Shown: positions 39,475-50,202, counted from the first letter of the stretch. The stretch: 64,000 nt of DNA from Dyella telluris (GCF_014297575.1 NZ_CP060412.1:3968001-4032000), one strand, 5' to 3'. The notes: generated by a model from the letters alone, not told the origin. Program-made: numbers and translations.

Positions 39475-39858
39475 ATGCCCTCACGCGATTTCAAACGTAC
39501 CGACCGCGTCGGCGCTGAACTGCGCCGCGAAATTGGCCTGCTGGTGCATGCCGCCGTGCGCGACCACGGCCTGCCGTCGGTCAGCGTGTCCGACGTGGAA
39601 GTAACCCGCGACCTGGACTGGGCTACGGTCTGGGTGACCGCCCTGCAGCCGGAGCGTTCCGTCGAGGCCATGAAGGCGCTCAAGGAGCTGGCGGTGGAAT
39701 TCCGCCGTGAGCTGTCGCGCAGCATGCGCCTGCGCCGCGTGCCGGAACTGCGCTTCAAGTATGACGACTCGGTCGACAAGGGCGAGCGCATCGAAACGCT
39801 GCTCCGCCAGGACAGCGAGCGCAACCCGGCGCCGTCCAGGGACGAGTCCGAGGACTGA
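39475..39858 (+). CDS. rbfA: Ribosome-binding factor A
   Basis: A 127-residue 30S maturation and cold-adaptation factor. RTDRVGAELRREIGLLVHAAVRD at the N-terminus and LRRVPELRFKYDDSVDKGERIETLL at the C-terminus are typical. The frame is open upstream to 39349, but GGAAGGAG just before 39475 and the family N-terminus set the start. It lies between infB and truB as in most gammaproteobacteria. Confidence 0.96.
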   Translation: MPSRDFKRTDRVGAELRREIGLLVHAAVRDHGLPSVSVSDVEVTRDLDWATVWVTALQPERSVEAMKALKELAVEFRRELSRSMRLRRVPELRFKYDDSVDKGERIETLLRQDSERNPAPSRDESED

Positions 39859-39921
39859 GTGCGTGTTCATCGTTGACTTGGCCCGTGTTGCCTCGGCGGG
39901 GCTGCGGGCCGGCATGACCCC

Positions 39922-40863
39922 ATGAGCAAGAAGAAAAGCCGCATTCGTTTTCGCGACCTGCACGGCATCGTGCTGCTGGACAAGCCCCTGGGGGTGAGTT
40001 CCAACGAGGCGCTGCAGATCGTCCGCAAGGGCATCTTCCGCGCGGAGAAGGGCGGCCACACCGGCGCGCTCGACCCGCTGGCCACCGGCCTGCTGCCGTT
40101 GTGCTTTGGCGAGGCCACCAAGCTGGCTGGCATGCTGCTGGGGTCGCGCAAGGCCTATCTGGCCGAGTGCAAGCTGGGCGCCACCACCAGCACGGCCGAC
40201 CTTGAGGGTGACGTCGTGCAGGAGCGGCCGGTTCCGGCGCTTTCCGAGGAAGCCCTCGAAGCCGCCCTGGCCCGGTTGCGTGGACGGATCACCCAGGTAC
40301 CCCCGGTCTATTCGGCGATCAAGGTCGATGGGGAGCCGCTTTACGTGAAGGCCCGGCGCGGCGAAGCCGTGGACGTGCCCTCGCGCGAGGTGGAGGTCCA
40401 TCGGCTGGACCTGGTCTCCCGCACCGAGGACAGCCTCACCCTGTACGTGGAGTGCGGTTCGGGCACCTACGTGCGCAGCCTGGCCGTGGACCTCGGCGAA
40501 GACCTTGGCTGCGGCGCCCACCTGACGGCCCTGCGTCGCCTGTGGGTGGACCCGTTCAGGGAGCCGGCCATGGTCACGGTGGAACAGCTCAAGGCGGCGG
40601 CAGAGCAGGGCGACGATGCCTTGCTGGCGCTGTTGCTGCCGGTGTCGGCCGGATTGGCGGGCTTGCCCGAGCTGCGGCTGGACGCCGAGCGCGCCGCAGC
40701 CGTCTCACAGGGGCAGCAGATTGCGATCGATCCTTCGCTGGCCGGACCGCTGGCAGTGCTGGCCGAGGATGGCCGCTTGCTGATCCTGGGGAATGCGGTC
40801 GAAGGAAAGCTGCACATCGCGCGGGGCTTCAATCTCCCGGCGGTGGGCGGCGAGGGTCGTTGA
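39922..40863 (+). CDS. truB: tRNA pseudouridine-55 synthase
   Basis: A 313-residue enzyme that makes pseudouridine 55 in the T-loop of tRNAs. The catalytic Asp51 is in GGHTGALDPLATG. The N-terminal GIVLLDKPLGVSSNEAL, the KVDGEPLYVKARRGEAV loop and the C-terminal PUA-like part are recognisable. It follows rbfA by 63 bases. Confidence 0.97.
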   Translation: MSKKKSRIRFRDLHGIVLLDKPLGVSSNEALQIVRKGIFRAEKGGHTGALDPLATGLLPLCFGEATKLAGMLLGSRKAYLAECKLGATTSTADLEGDVVQERPVPALSEEALEAALARLRGRITQVPPVYSAIKVDGEPLYVKARRGEAVDVPSREVEVHRLDLVSRTEDSLTLYVECGSGTYVRSLAVDLGEDLGCGAHLTALRRLWVDPFREPAMVTVEQLKAAAEQGDDALLALLLPVSAGLAGLPELRLDAERAAAVSQGQQIAIDPSLAGPLAVLAEDGRLLILGNAVEGKLHIARGFNLPAVGGEGR

Positions 40864-40885
40864 GCGCCGACCTTTTATGACGGTC

Positions 40886-40915
40886 TTGTTGTCATAGGGC
40901 TCCGGTCGCTACAAT
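40886..40915 (+). promoter_or_regulatory. Candidate rpsO promoter
   Basis: TTGTTG, an 18-base spacer and TACAAT, 103 bases before rpsO. It lies just after truB and upstream of the leader hairpin. TTGTCA with a 15-base spacer is an alternative -35. Confidence 0.5.
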
Positions 40916-40948
40916 ACGGAGCTTGTTTCAGTAATTTCATTCATCTAG

Positions 40949-41006
40949 GCGAAGCTTGCGCAACGTCATCGCGTGACGTTGCGCAAGCTTCGCACCCGTT
41001 TTTTTA
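40949..41006 (+). terminator. Long stem with U-tract in the rpsO leader (attenuator or terminator)
   Basis: Perfect 20-base-pair inverted repeat, 40949-40968 with 40974-40993, five-base loop TCGCG, then ACCCG and seven T. It ends twelve bases before the rpsO ATG, with the GGAAGAG ribosome binding site between. It may end truB transcription, or attenuate rpsO if the upstream promoter is real. Confidence 0.8.
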
Positions 41007-41018
41007 GGAAGAGATCAC

Positions 41019-41288
41019 ATGTCCCTTACCGCAGAACAGACCGGCAAGATCATCGCTGACTTCGGCCGCGTGCCGAACGACACGGGTTCGCCGGAAGTGC
41101 AGGTCGCCCTGCTGTCGGCCCGCATCGACCACCTCACCGATCACTTCAAGGCTCACAAGCAGGATCACCATTCCCGCCGCGGCCTGCTGAAGCTGGTCAA
41201 CCAGCGCAAGCGCCTGCTTGCCTACCTCAAGGATCGTGACCTGGCTCGTTACCAGAGCCTCATCGAGCGCCTCGGCCTCCGTCGCTAA
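41019..41288 (+). CDS. rpsO: 30S ribosomal protein S15
   Basis: An 89-residue protein of the small subunit that binds the central domain of 16S r[40 protein letters not shown] is the hallmark. The ribosome binding site GGAAGAG is directly behind a long terminator-like hairpin, which suggests a leader that is regulated, although not by the pseudoknot described for E. coli rpsO, which I could not identify here. It is 19 bases from pnp. Confidence 0.98.
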   Translation: MSLTAEQTGKIIADFGRVPNDTGSPEVQVALLSARIDHLTDHFKAHKQDHHSRRGLLKLVNQRKRLLAYLKDRDLARYQSLIERLGLRR

Positions 41289-41307
41289 TCCCTAAAGGAA
41301 CAATAAA

Positions 41308-43413
41308 GTGGCGAAAGTAACCAAGTCATTCCAGTTCGGTAATCACGAAGTCACACTGGAGACGGGCGAAATCGCCCGCCAGGCTTCCGGTGCCGTCATG
41401 GTCAGCATGGGCGGCACCGTCGTGCTGGTCACCGTGGTGGCCAATGCCAAGGCGAAGGAAGGTCAGGACTTCTTCCCGCTCACGGTGGACTACGTCGAGA
41501 AGTTCTACTCGGCCGGTCGCATCCCGGGTGGCTTCTTCAAGCGCGAAGGCCGCCCGACCGAGAAGGAGACGCTCACCTCGCGTCTGATCGATCGCCCGGT
41601 GCGCCCGCTGTTCCCGGAAGAGTTCAAGAACGAAGTGCAGGTCATCGCACAGGTCGTGTCGCTGAACCCGGAAATCGACGGTGACATCCCGGCCATGCTG
41701 GGCGCCTCCGCTGCGCTGAGCCTCGCCGGCATCCCGTTCAAGGGTCCGATCGGCGCCGCCCGCGTCGGTTACGCCAATGGCAAGTACCTGCTGAACCCGA
41801 CCGCCACCGAGCTGAAGACCTCGGACCTGGACCTGGTCGTCGCCGGTACCTCCAACGCCGTGCTGATGGTGGAGTCCGAAGCCAAGCTGCTGTCGGAAGA
41901 GGTCATGCTGGGCGCCGTGGTGTTCGGTCACCAGCAGATGCAGGTGGCCATCCGCGCCATCGCCGAGCTGGCCACCGAGGCGGCTCGCCCGTCCATGGCA
42001 TGGCAGGCTCCGGCCCGCAACGAAGCGCTCATCGCCGCCCTCACGGGTGCCGTCGGCAACCAGCTGGACACCGCCTTCCAGGTGCGTGACAAGCTGCAGC
42101 GCCGCGATGCCATCTCGGCCATCAAGAGCGACGTGCTCGCCTCGCTGGCTGCCGATGTGGAAGCCAAGGGCTGGGACAAGGCCGAGCTGTCGAAGGAATT
42201 CGCCGAGCTCGAATACCGCACCATGCGCGACGGCGTCCTCAAGACGAAGATCCGCATCGACGGTCGCAATCTGGATGACGTCCGCCCGATCACCATCCGC
42301 GTCGGCGTGCTGCCGCGCACCCATGGTTCGGCGCTGTTCACCCGTGGCGAAACCCAGGCGCTGGTCGTGACCACGCTGGGCACCACCCGTGACGCCCAGA
42401 TCATCGACGCGCCGGAAGGCGAATCGAAGGATCCGTTCCTGTTCCATTACAACTTCCCGCCGTTCTCGGTGGGTGAAGCCGGTCGCTTCGGCGCGCCGAA
42501 GCGTCGCGAAATCGGCCACGGCCGTCTCGCCAAGCGCGGCGTGCAGGCTGTGAAGCCGAGCATCGAAGAGTTCCCGTACGTGGTTCGCGTGGTTTCGGAA
42601 ATCACCGAGTCCAACGGTTCCTCGTCGATGGCTTCGGTGTGCGGTTCCTCGCTCGCCATGATGGACGCCGGCGTGCCGCTGAAGGCTCCGGTGGCCGGTA
42701 TCGCCATGGGCCTGGTGAAGGAAGGCAACGACTTCGTCGTGCTGTCCGACATCCTGGGTGACGAAGATCACCTCGGCGACATGGACTTCAAGGTGGCCGG
42801 TAGCGCCGATGGCATCTCCGCGCTGCAGATGGACATCAAGATCGACGGCATCACCGAAGAGATCATGAAGGTGGCGCTGGAACAGGCCAAGCGTGGTCGT
42901 CTGCACATCCTCGGCGAAATGGCCAAGGTGATCAGCACCGCCCGCACCGAGATGAGCGAGTTCGCCCCGCGCCTGCTCACCATCAAGATCCACCCGGACA
43001 AGATCCGCGAAGTCATCGGCAAGGGCGGCGCCACCATCCGCTCGATCACCGAAGAGACCGGCACCACGATCGACATCAGCGACGACGGCACCGTCATCAT
43101 CGCTTCGGTCAATCGTGAGGCTGCCAATGCCGCCAAGGCGCGCATCGAGCAGATCGTCTCCGACGTCGAGCCGGGCCGCATCTACGAAGGCAAGGTTGCC
43201 AAGCTGATGGACTTCGGCGCGTTCGTGACCATCATGCCGGGCAAGGACGGCCTGGTGCACGTCTCGCAGATTTCCAGCGAGCGCGTGGAGAAGGTCTCCG
43301 ACAAGCTGAAGGAAGGCGACATCGTCAAGGTCAAGGTGCTGGAAGTGGACAAGCAGGGCCGTATCCGCCTGTCCATGAAGGCCGTGACCGAGGACGAAGG
43401 CGCAGGCGCCTGA
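41308..43413 (+). CDS. pnp: Polyribonucleotide nucleotidyltransferase (PNPase)
   Basis: A 701-residue phosphorolytic 3'-5' exoribonuclease and degradosome partner. Two RNase PH domains (residues 1-210 and about 300-540), a KH domain with [11 protein letters not shown] near residue 570 and an S1 domain ([15 protein letters not shown]) are in order. It starts with GTG at 41308. It lies directly after rpsO as in E. coli and is followed by a strong terminator. Confidence 0.98.
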   Translation: MAKVTKSFQFGNHEVTLETGEIARQASGAVMVSMGGTVVLVTVVANAKAKEGQDFFPLTVDYVEKFYSAGRIPGGFFKREGRPTEKETLTSRLIDRPVRPLFPEEFKNEVQVIAQVVSLNPEIDGDIPAMLGASAALSLAGIPFKGPIGAARVGYANGKYLLNPTATELKTSDLDLVVAGTSNAVLMVESEAKLLSEEVMLGAVVFGHQQMQVAIRAIAELATEAARPSMAWQAPARNEALIAALTGAVGNQLDTAFQVRDKLQRRDAISAIKSDVLASLAADVEAKGWDKAELSKEFAELEYRTMRDGVLKTKIRIDGRNLDDVRPITIRVGVLPRTHGSALFTRGETQALVVTTLGTTRDAQIIDAPEGESKDPFLFHYNFPPFSVGEAGRFGAPKRREIGHGRLAKRGVQAVKPSIEEFPYVVRVVSEITESNGSSSMASVCGSSLAMMDAGVPLKAPVAGIAMGLVKEGNDFVVLSDILGDEDHLGDMDFKVAGSADGISALQMDIKIDGITEEIMKVALEQAKRGRLHILGEMAKVISTARTEMSEFAPRLLTIKIHPDKIREVIGKGGATIRSITEETGTTIDISDDGTVIIASVNREAANAAKARIEQIVSDVEPGRIYEGKVAKLMDFGAFVTIMPGKDGLVHVSQISSERVEKVSDKLKEGDIVKVKVLEVDKQGRIRLSMKAVTEDEGAGA

Positions 43414-43437
43414 GTCGTCACCGTCAAGGTGTCATGA

Positions 43438-43470
43438 CAGAAGCCCGGCGAAAGCCGGGCTTCTGCTTTT
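43438..43470 (+). terminator. pnp intrinsic terminator
   Basis: Twelve-base-pair stem CAGAAGCCCGGC/GCCGGGCTTCTG with a GAAA tetraloop followed by CTTTT. Confidence 0.9.
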
Positions 43471-43594
43471 CAGCATGAGCGATAGCTGATGCTGCGACGC
43501 AATATCGAATCTTTCCTGGGCTGGCTAATACGCTTTTTGCGTTCGTCGCAACATGCTTTTGCTACGATGCCCTGAGTATGAAGAGGACGCGGGC

Positions 43595-44662
43595 ATGGTC
43601 GATCAGGCAAGTGATTTTCTGAAGGATTACCAGACGTTGGCGCAGCAGTCCTGGGATGCCTGGACCCGGTACCTGCAACAGCAAGCCGCCCCCGCTTCCT
43701 TTGGCGCAGGTGCCCCGTTTGCGGGCGCCGCCAACACTGGCGATGACCTGATGGCGCGCAGCATGGCCGCCCTCAAGGGTTACAGCGACTGGCTGCAGGG
43801 CGCCGCGAGCAGTGGCCTGGGCCAGGCCCCGATGGACTGGCAGCAATCGCTGCAGAGCCTCTTCTCGACCCTGGGCGGGCAGCCGTTCGGCCAGGCTTTC
43901 GCCAGCATCGACAGCGAAGCCGCCAAGAGCTTCGCGCAGCTTTGGCAGTCGTGGATGCAGTCCAGCGCCACCGGCGCGCCGGGCATGAAGTTCGACGTCG
44001 AGCACATGGCTGCGTTCGGTTACACGCGCGAGCGCCAGCGCCTGCAACAAGCCTTGGCCGCCGCCGTGCAGGATTACACCGAGTGGGCGGGCAAGTACCA
44101 GACGCTCATCCAGCGCGCCAACACCGAAGGTTTCGAGCGGCTGCAGGCCAAGCTCGCCGAGCTGGGTGATTCGGCCAAGCAGATCGAATCGCTCAAGGCG
44201 CTGTACGACATGTGGGTGGATGCCGCGGAAGAGGCCTACGGGCAGATTGCCCTATCGGAGGAATTCCGCCACGCCTACGGCGAAATGGTGAATGCCCAGG
44301 GGCGCGTGCGCCAGCTGCAGCAGCAACAGCTTGACGCGCTCTGCCGCGACATGGGCCTGCCTACGCGCAGCGAAGTCACTGCACTGGGCAAGCGCATGCA
44401 TGAGCTGCGCCGCGAAGTGCGCGGGCAAGGCAGCACGCAGGGCAGTGATGAGATCGCCGCGTTGCGCGCCGAAGTGGCCGCGCTCAGGCGCCAGCTCGCC
44501 GGCAAGCCCGACGCGTCGAAGCCGGTGGAAAAGAAATCGCCGCCGCGCAGCAGCAAGCGTGCCGCGGGCGAATCCATCAACGTGGGTGGCACCAAGAAGA
44601 CCGCGGCGGCGGTGGCTGCCCGCAAGACCGTCGCGCGCGGCGTCACGCGTACGCGCAAGTAA
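43595..44662 (+). CDS. phaE: Class III PHA synthase subunit PhaE
   Basis: A 355-residue protein recognised as PhaE from its residues and its place before phaC. PhaE forms the active class III polyhydroxyalkanoate synthase with PhaC at granule surfaces. Motifs include AFGYTRERQRLQQALAAAVQDYTEWAGKY and the helical ALYDMWVDAAEEAYGQI stretch. The C-terminal 50 residues (EKKSPPRSSKRA onward) are strongly basic and Ala/Thr-rich, unlike the conserved core. The start at 43595 gives MVDQASDFLKDY; an open frame reaches 43553 without any ribosome binding site. An extended -10-like TGCTACGAT lies just upstream. Confidence 0.88.
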   Translation: MVDQASDFLKDYQTLAQQSWDAWTRYLQQQAAPASFGAGAPFAGAANTGDDLMARSMAALKGYSDWLQGAASSGLGQAPMDWQQSLQSLFSTLGGQPFGQAFASIDSEAAKSFAQLWQSWMQSSATGAPGMKFDVEHMAAFGYTRERQRLQQALAAAVQDYTEWAGKYQTLIQRANTEGFERLQAKLAELGDSAKQIESLKALYDMWVDAAEEAYGQIALSEEFRHAYGEMVNAQGRVRQLQQQQLDALCRDMGLPTRSEVTALGKRMHELRREVRGQGSTQGSDEIAALRAEVAALRRQLAGKPDASKPVEKKSPPRSSKRAAGESINVGGTKKTAAAVAARKTVARGVTRTRK

Positions 44663-44671
44663 GGAGCACAC

Positions 44672-45739
44672 ATGTATCCACCGCTTCGCCTCGACCCGGC
44701 CGCGCTGATGGGCGAGATTTCCGCTTTCCAGCGCAAGCTGACGGCGGGCATGGACAACCTCAAGCACCAGCTGGAGCCCGAGTACGCCAATACGCCGCGC
44801 GAGCTGGTGTATCGCGAGGACAAGCTCTCGGTCTGGCGCATGAAGGGGCAGGGCAAGCCGACGGCGAAAACGCCCACGCTGATCGTCTACGCGCTGGTCA
44901 ATACCGTGTGGATGACCGATCTGCAGGAAGATCGCTCGATGGTGCGCAACCTGCTCGAGCAGGGCGAGGATATCTACCTGCTCGACTGGGGTTATCCCGA
45001 TGCAGCCGATCGCTGGCTGACGCTGGACGATTACATCAACGGTTATCTCGATCGCTGCGTGGATGCCGTGCGCAAGCATGCCGGCGTCGATGCGATCAAC
45101 ACGCTGGGCATCTGCCAGGGCGGCACGTTCTCGCTGTGCTATGCCGCCACGCATCCGGACAAGGTGAAGAACCTCATCACCATGGTGACGCCGGTGGATT
45201 TCCAGACGCCGGACAACATGCTGTCGAGCTGGTCGCAGCATATGGACGTCGATTTGTTCGTCGACACCATGGGCAATATTCCCGCCGAGCTGCTCAACTG
45301 GGTGTACCTCACGCTCAAGCCGGTTCGGTTGAACCAGCAGAAGTACGTGGGCCTCGTGGACATCCTCGACAACCCGAAGGAACTGCAGAACTTCCTGCGC
45401 ATGGAGCGCTGGATCTTCGACTCGCCGGACCAGGCGGGCGAAGCCTTCCGCGAGTTCATCAAGGAGTTCTACCAGCAGAACAAGCTGATCAAGGGCGAGC
45501 TGATCATTGGCGGCAAGCCGGTGGATCTGGGCATGATCACGCAGCCGGTGCTGAACATCTTCGCCGAGCAGGATCACCTCGTGCCGCCGGACGCTTCGCG
45601 CGCGCTGGCCCACCACGTAGGCACCACCGACTACACGCAGCTGGCCTTCAAGGGCGGGCACATCGGCATCTACGTGTCGGGGCGCGCGCAGCGTGAAGTG
45701 CCACCGGCTATCCATCAGTGGCTCAGTACGCGAAACTGA
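44672..45739 (+). CDS. phaC: Class III PHA synthase catalytic subunit PhaC
   Basis: A 355-residue alpha/beta hydrolase-type polymerase that joins 3-hydroxyacyl-CoA units into polyhydroxyalkanoate. The triad is visible as Cys148 in GICQGG, Asp301 in AEQDHLVPP and His330 in GGHIGIYV, with the same spacing as the Allochromatium enzyme. The length of about 355 residues is that of class III rather than class I. It is nine bases behind phaE. No phaA or phaB is nearby, so the monomer supply must come from elsewhere. Confidence 0.95.
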   Translation: MYPPLRLDPAALMGEISAFQRKLTAGMDNLKHQLEPEYANTPRELVYREDKLSVWRMKGQGKPTAKTPTLIVYALVNTVWMTDLQEDRSMVRNLLEQGEDIYLLDWGYPDAADRWLTLDDYINGYLDRCVDAVRKHAGVDAINTLGICQGGTFSLCYAATHPDKVKNLITMVTPVDFQTPDNMLSSWSQHMDVDLFVDTMGNIPAELLNWVYLTLKPVRLNQQKYVGLVDILDNPKELQNFLRMERWIFDSPDQAGEAFREFIKEFYQQNKLIKGELIIGGKPVDLGMITQPVLNIFAEQDHLVPPDASRALAHHVGTTDYTQLAFKGGHIGIYVSGRAQREVPPAIHQWLSTRN

Positions 45740-45768
45740 GCCACGTCGAACATCTACAGGGCAGGGTC

Positions 45769-45954
45769 ATGGAAAAGCGTCTGCATCGTTCACTCACGGA
45801 TAGAAAAGTCGCCGGCGTCTGCGGCGGCATTGCCGAATACCTCGGTTGGGACCCCACGCTGGTGCGACTGCTGTGGGTGGTCCTGACCTTCCTGGGCGGC
45901 TCGGGCATCGTGGCCTACCTGGTCCTCTGGCTGGTCATGCCCGACGGCCCCTGA
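45769..45954 (+). CDS. PspC-domain membrane protein
   Basis: A 61-residue PspC-domain protein: a cytoplasmic [29 protein letters not shown] segment followed by one hydrophobic helix ([11 protein letters not shown]...LVLWLVMP). PspC proteins take part in phage-shock-type envelope stress sensing, but isolated small forms like this are widespread and often of unknown role. The start at 45769 follows GGGCAGGG; the open frame extends upstream into the end of phaC. No pspA, pspB or pspF is nearby. Confidence 0.85.
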   Translation: MEKRLHRSLTDRKVAGVCGGIAEYLGWDPTLVRLLWVVLTFLGGSGIVAYLVLWLVMPDGP

Positions 45955-46018
45955 TTTCCGCGACAGGCGCAACGCTGCGCCATCGCTTACCGTTTTCACC
46001 GCCTATCAAAGTAGTTTT

Positions 46019-47032
46019 ATGGATTACGACCGTTACGACCGCATCCGTGCCGTGCAATGGCAGGGCGACCACCTTCGCCTGCTCGACCAGCGCCTGCTCC
46101 CGCAGGAAGAGCGCTGGATCGACTGCCGTGACGCCGCGCAGGTGACGCAGGCCATCAAGGATCTCGCCGTTCGCGGCGCGCCAGCCATCGGCATTGCCGC
46201 CGCCTGGGGCGTGGTGCTTGCCGCGAAGCAGGGGGAGGCGCTGGAACCGGCGCTGGCCATGCTGCGCGCGGCGCGTCCCACGGCCGTCAACCTGATGTGG
46301 GCTCTGGACCGCATGAAGGCGCGCATCGCAGCCGGTGCGGATGCTGCTGCACTGGAGCGCGAGGCCCAGGCCATCCAGGGCGAGGACCTTGCCGCCAACC
46401 GTCACATGGGCGAACTTGGCGCCGGCTTGATCGCGCCGCATTCGGGCGTGATGACCCACTGCAACACCGGCTCGCTGGCGACTTCCGGCTTCGGTACGGC
46501 GCTGGGCGTGATCCGCGCGGGCGTGGCCGGTGGTCGCATCGACCACGTCTACGCCGGTGAAACCCGCCCCTGGCAGCAGGGCGCACGCCTGACCATGTGG
46601 GAACTGGTGCGCGACGGCATTCCCGCCAAGCTCATCGCCGACTCCGCGGCCTCGCACCTGATGCGTTCGGGCGTGGTGCAGTGGGTGATCGTGGGTGCCG
46701 ACCGCATCGCCGCCAATGGCGACACCGCCAACAAGATCGGCACGTACCAGCTGGCCATCGCTGCGCGCCATCATGGCGTGAAGTTCATGGTGGTGGCGCC
46801 GTCGTCCACGGTCGACATGGCCACCGCTTCCGGCGAAGACATCGAGATCGAACTGCGCGACTCGGCGGAACTGCTTTCCGTGGCTGGTCGCCGCACGGTG
46901 GTGGAAGGTGCGGATGCGTGGAACCCGGTGTTCGACGTGACGCCTGCCGATCTCATTGATGCCATCGTCACCGAGCGTGGCGTGATCGAGCGCCCGACCA
47001 CGCAGGCCATGCAGGCACTGTTCGGTTCATGA
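46019..47032 (+). CDS. mtnA: S-methyl-5-thioribose-1-phosphate isomerase
   Basis: A 337-residue aldose-ketose isomerase of the methionine salvage pathway. The catalytic Cys148 is in GVMTHCNTG and Asp228 in [24 protein letters not shown] and [15 protein letters not shown] are diagnostic. No strong ribosome binding site precedes the ATG. An eIF2B-type homologue is less likely because of the full catalytic set. No other salvage genes (mtnB, mtnC, mtnD) are in the window. It overlaps the GtrA gene by four bases. Confidence 0.95.
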   Translation: MDYDRYDRIRAVQWQGDHLRLLDQRLLPQEERWIDCRDAAQVTQAIKDLAVRGAPAIGIAAAWGVVLAAKQGEALEPALAMLRAARPTAVNLMWALDRMKARIAAGADAAALEREAQAIQGEDLAANRHMGELGAGLIAPHSGVMTHCNTGSLATSGFGTALGVIRAGVAGGRIDHVYAGETRPWQQGARLTMWELVRDGIPAKLIADSAASHLMRSGVVQWVIVGADRIAANGDTANKIGTYQLAIAARHHGVKFMVVAPSSTVDMATASGEDIEIELRDSAELLSVAGRRTVVEGADAWNPVFDVTPADLIDAIVTERGVIERPTTQAMQALFGS

Positions 47033-47439
47033 GGTTATCGAGGCAATTCTTCCTCTTTGCGATCGGTGGCCTGATCGGCTTCGTGGTGGATGCCGGTCTG
47101 GCCCAGGCGCTGGTGTCGTGGTGCGGGTGGAGTGCTTACTACTCGCGCCTCGTTTCCATTCCCCTGGCCGCTACCGTGACCTGGTGGTGGAATCGCCGGC
47201 AGACGTTTGCGGGGAGCCATAGCGGCCGCAGCCTGTTCTCGGAATGGCTGCACTGGATGGCGCTGATGGGCGTGGGGGCGCTGGTCAACTACGGCACGTA
47301 CGTGGTGTTGCTGTTGCTGTTTCCCATGCTGCACCGCTGGCCCGCCATCGCCACGGCGGGCGGCTCGCTCGTCGCCGCGGTGTTCAATTTTTCGACAGCG
47401 CGCCTGATGCTTTTCAAGAGCGCCAAAACGTCCGCGTAA
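47029..47439 (+). CDS. GtrA family membrane protein
   Basis: A 136-residue protein with four predicted helices and the family pattern [23 protein letters not shown] at the N-terminus and WWWNRRQTF in the middle. GtrA-like proteins are thought to flip polyprenyl-phosphate-linked glucose or other sugars across the inner membrane for O-antigen or wall modification. Its ATG overlaps the mtnA stop (ATGA). It may help provide donor lipids for the GT39-like enzymes elsewhere in the window, but this is only an idea. Confidence 0.88.
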   Translation: MRLSRQFFLFAIGGLIGFVVDAGLAQALVSWCGWSAYYSRLVSIPLAATVTWWWNRRQTFAGSHSGRSLFSEWLHWMALMGVGALVNYGTYVVLLLLFPMLHRWPAIATAGGSLVAAVFNFSTARLMLFKSAKTSA

Positions 47440-47579
47440 CTCATTGATTGATATAGTGAAAATACTGTGAATCCCACGCTGGACGTGGTACACTTCGCAG
47501 GTTGTCTCCAGGCTGCCCGCGCCTACGTTCCAGGGGGAGCGCGCAGGAGCCGTTTTTCTTAGATCAGGGAAGCCGATTG

Positions 47580-50180
47580 ATGGCAGAACTCGCCAAAGAA
47601 GTCATTCGCGTCAACATCGAAGACGAGATGCGCCAGAGCTACCTCGATTACGCCATGAGCGTGATCGTGGGACGCGCCCTTCCGGATGTCCGCGATGGCT
47701 TGAAGCCTGTACATCGCCGCGTTCTGTTCGCCATGAACGAACTGGGCAACGCATGGAACAAGCCCTATAAGAAATCGGCCCGCGTGGTCGGTGACGTCAT
47801 CGGTAAATACCACCCGCACGGCGACTCGTCGGTTTACGACGCCATCGTGCGCATGGCCCAGCCGTTCTCGCTGCGCTACATGCTGGTCGATGGTCAGGGT
47901 AACTTCGGTTCGGTGGACGGCGACAACGCCGCAGCCATGCGATACACCGAAGTGCGCATGTCGCGCCTCACGCACGAACTGCTTGCGGACATCGACAAGG
48001 AAACGGTCGATTTCGGCCCGAACTACGATGAAAGCGAGCACGAGCCGCTGGTGCTGCCCACCCGCGTGCCGGCACTGCTGATCAACGGTTCGGCCGGTAT
48101 CGCCGTGGGCATGGCGACCAATGTGCCGCCGCACAACCTCAACGAAGTAATCGCCGCGACCATCGCGCTGATCGACGATCCGTCGCTGTCGATCGACGAC
48201 CTGATGCACTACATCCCGGGTCCGGATTTCCCGACCGCGGGCATCATCAACGGTTCGTCGGGCATCGTCGAGGCGTACCGCACCGGTCGCGGCCGCATCC
48301 TGGTGCGCGCACGCGCCGAGATCGAAACCGAGTCCAACGGCCGCGAGACGATCATCGTCCACGAGCTGCCGTACCAGGTGAACAAGGCCCGCCTGATCGA
48401 GAAGATCGCCGAGCTGGTCAAGGAAAAGAAGCTCGAAGGCATCAGTGAACTGCGCGATGAGTCCGACAAGGACGGTATGCGCATGGTCATCGAGATCCGT
48501 CGCGATGCGATGGCCGATGTGGTGCTGAACAACCTGTTCCAGCAGACGCAGCTGCAGGTCACCTTCGGCATCAACATGGTGGCCCTGCTGGATGGCCAGC
48601 CGCGCCTGCTGAACCTCAAGGACATCCTCGAGGCGTTCATCCGTCACCGCCGCGAAGTGGTGACGCGTCGTACCATTTTCGAACTGCGCAAGGCACGTGC
48701 CCGCGCGCACATCCTCGAAGGCCTCACGGTTGCGCTCGCCAACATTGAAGAGATGATCGAGCTGATCCGCACCTCGCCGTCGCCGCAGGAAGCACGCGAG
48801 CGCATGCTCGCCCGCAAGTGGCAGCCGGGCATGGTGTCCGCGCTGCTCGCGGCATCCGGTGCCGAAGCGTCGCGTCCGGAAGACATGGATCCGCGCGATG
48901 GCCTCAAGGACGGTGGCTACCAGCTGTCCGAAGTGCAGGCGCAGGAAATCCTGCAGATGCGCCTGCATCGCCTCACCGGCCTGGAACAGGAAAAGCTGTC
49001 TGAAGAGTACCGCCTGGTGCTCGAAACGATTCGCGGCCTGATCCAGATCCTGGAAGACCCCGCGCGCCTGCTTTCCGTGATCCGCGGCGAACTGGAAGCG
49101 GTGAAGGATGAGTTCGGCGACGAGCGTCGCACCGAGATCCAGCATTCGCAGGAAGATCTCAACGTCCTCGACCTGATCGCGCCGGAAGACGTGGTGGTCA
49201 CGCTGTCGCACACCGGTTACGTGAAGCGCCAGCCGGCCAGCACGTATCGCGCGCAGCGTCGCGGCGGCAAGGGCCGTTCGGCCTCGGCGCTGAAGGACGA
49301 GGATTTCGTCGAGCAGCTGTGGGTGGTCAATACCCATGACACGCTGCTCACCTTCACCAGCACCGGTCGCGTGTACTGGCTCAACGTGTACCAGATGCCG
49401 GAGTCGGGCCCCAACGCGCGCGGCAAGCCGATGGTGAACCTGCTGCCGCTGGCCCAGGGCGAGAAGGTGCAGGCCGTGCTGCCGGTACGCGAGTACACCG
49501 AAGACAAGTTCGTGTTCTTCGCCACCAAGCAGGGCACGGTGAAGAAGACGCCACTGACCGAGTTCGCGTTCCAGCTGCAGAAGGGCAAGATTGCCATCAA
49601 CCTCGACGAGGGCGATGCGCTGGTCAACGTGGCGCTGACCGATGGCAACAGCGATGTGCTGCTGTTCGCCTCCAACGGCAAGACGGTGCGCTTCGACGAA
49701 TCCGAAGTGCGTTCGATGGGCCGTACCGCCACCGGCGTGCGTGGCATGAAGCTCGCGGACGAAGCGGAAGTGGTTTCGCTGATCGTGGCGGCCGAGGGCG
49801 ACATCCTCACTGCCACCGAGCGTGGCTACGGCAAGCGCACCCAGCTTGACGAGTTCCCGAAGAAGGGTCGCGGCACGCAGGGCGTCATCGGTATCCAGTG
49901 TTCCGAGCGTAATGGCCCGCTGGTCGCTGCAACGCAGGTCACCGAAGCCCACGAGATGATGCTCATCTCCGACCAGGGCACGCTGGTGCGCACGCGTGTG
50001 GCTGAGGTCTCGCAGCTGAGCCGCAACACGCAGGGCGTGACGCTGATCCGCCTGCCCGCCGATGAAAAGCTGGTAAGCGTAGTGCGTCTGGATGCGGAAA
50101 CCGAGAACGGTGACGGCGAAGGCGAGGGCGACGAAGGCCCGGTCGATGCTGCACCGGAAGCACCCGCCGACGGCGAGTGA
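47580..50180 (+). CDS. gyrA: DNA gyrase subunit A
   Basis: An 866-residue subunit that breaks and rejoins DNA. The catalytic tyrosine is Tyr122. The quinolone-resistance positions are wild type (Ser83, Asp87). The GyrA box QRRGGKG is present, which marks gyrase rather than topoisomerase IV. The open frame reaches 47502, but AGGGAAG before 47580 and the family N-terminus ([17 protein letters not shown]) set the start. The C-terminus ends in an acidic Gly/Glu tail as usual. It is followed by a strong terminator. Confidence 0.98.
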   Translation: MAELAKEVIRVNIEDEMRQSYLDYAMSVIVGRALPDVRDGLKPVHRRVLFAMNELGNAWNKPYKKSARVVGDVIGKYHPHGDSSVYDAIVRMAQPFSLRYMLVDGQGNFGSVDGDNAAAMRYTEVRMSRLTHELLADIDKETVDFGPNYDESEHEPLVLPTRVPALLINGSAGIAVGMATNVPPHNLNEVIAATIALIDDPSLSIDDLMHYIPGPDFPTAGIINGSSGIVEAYRTGRGRILVRARAEIETESNGRETIIVHELPYQVNKARLIEKIAELVKEKKLEGISELRDESDKDGMRMVIEIRRDAMADVVLNNLFQQTQLQVTFGINMVALLDGQPRLLNLKDILEAFIRHRREVVTRRTIFELRKARARAHILEGLTVALANIEEMIELIRTSPSPQEARERMLARKWQPGMVSALLAASGAEASRPEDMDPRDGLKDGGYQLSEVQAQEILQMRLHRLTGLEQEKLSEEYRLVLETIRGLIQILEDPARLLSVIRGELEAVKDEFGDERRTEIQHSQEDLNVLDLIAPEDVVVTLSHTGYVKRQPASTYRAQRRGGKGRSASALKDEDFVEQLWVVNTHDTLLTFTSTGRVYWLNVYQMPESGPNARGKPMVNLLPLAQGEKVQAVLPVREYTEDKFVFFATKQGTVKKTPLTEFAFQLQKGKIAINLDEGDALVNVALTDGNSDVLLFASNGKTVRFDESEVRSMGRTATGVRGMKLADEAEVVSLIVAAEGDILTATERGYGKRTQLDEFPKKGRGTQGVIGIQCSERNGPLVAATQVTEAHEMMLISDQGTLVRTRVAEVSQLSRNTQGVTLIRLPADEKLVSVVRLDAETENGDGEGEGDEGPVDAAPEAPADGE

Positions 50181-50202
50181 TCATCATCGGTTGATGGAAA
50201 GT

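Noticed and set aside
40949..40993. Long palindrome considered as an attachment or recombination site
   Set aside because: The U-tract and its position in the rpsO leader fit an RNA hairpin; no integrase or flanking duplication is present.
41326..43260. Long minus-strand open frame opposite pnp
   Set aside because: Mirror frame of PNPase with no independent start signal or homology.
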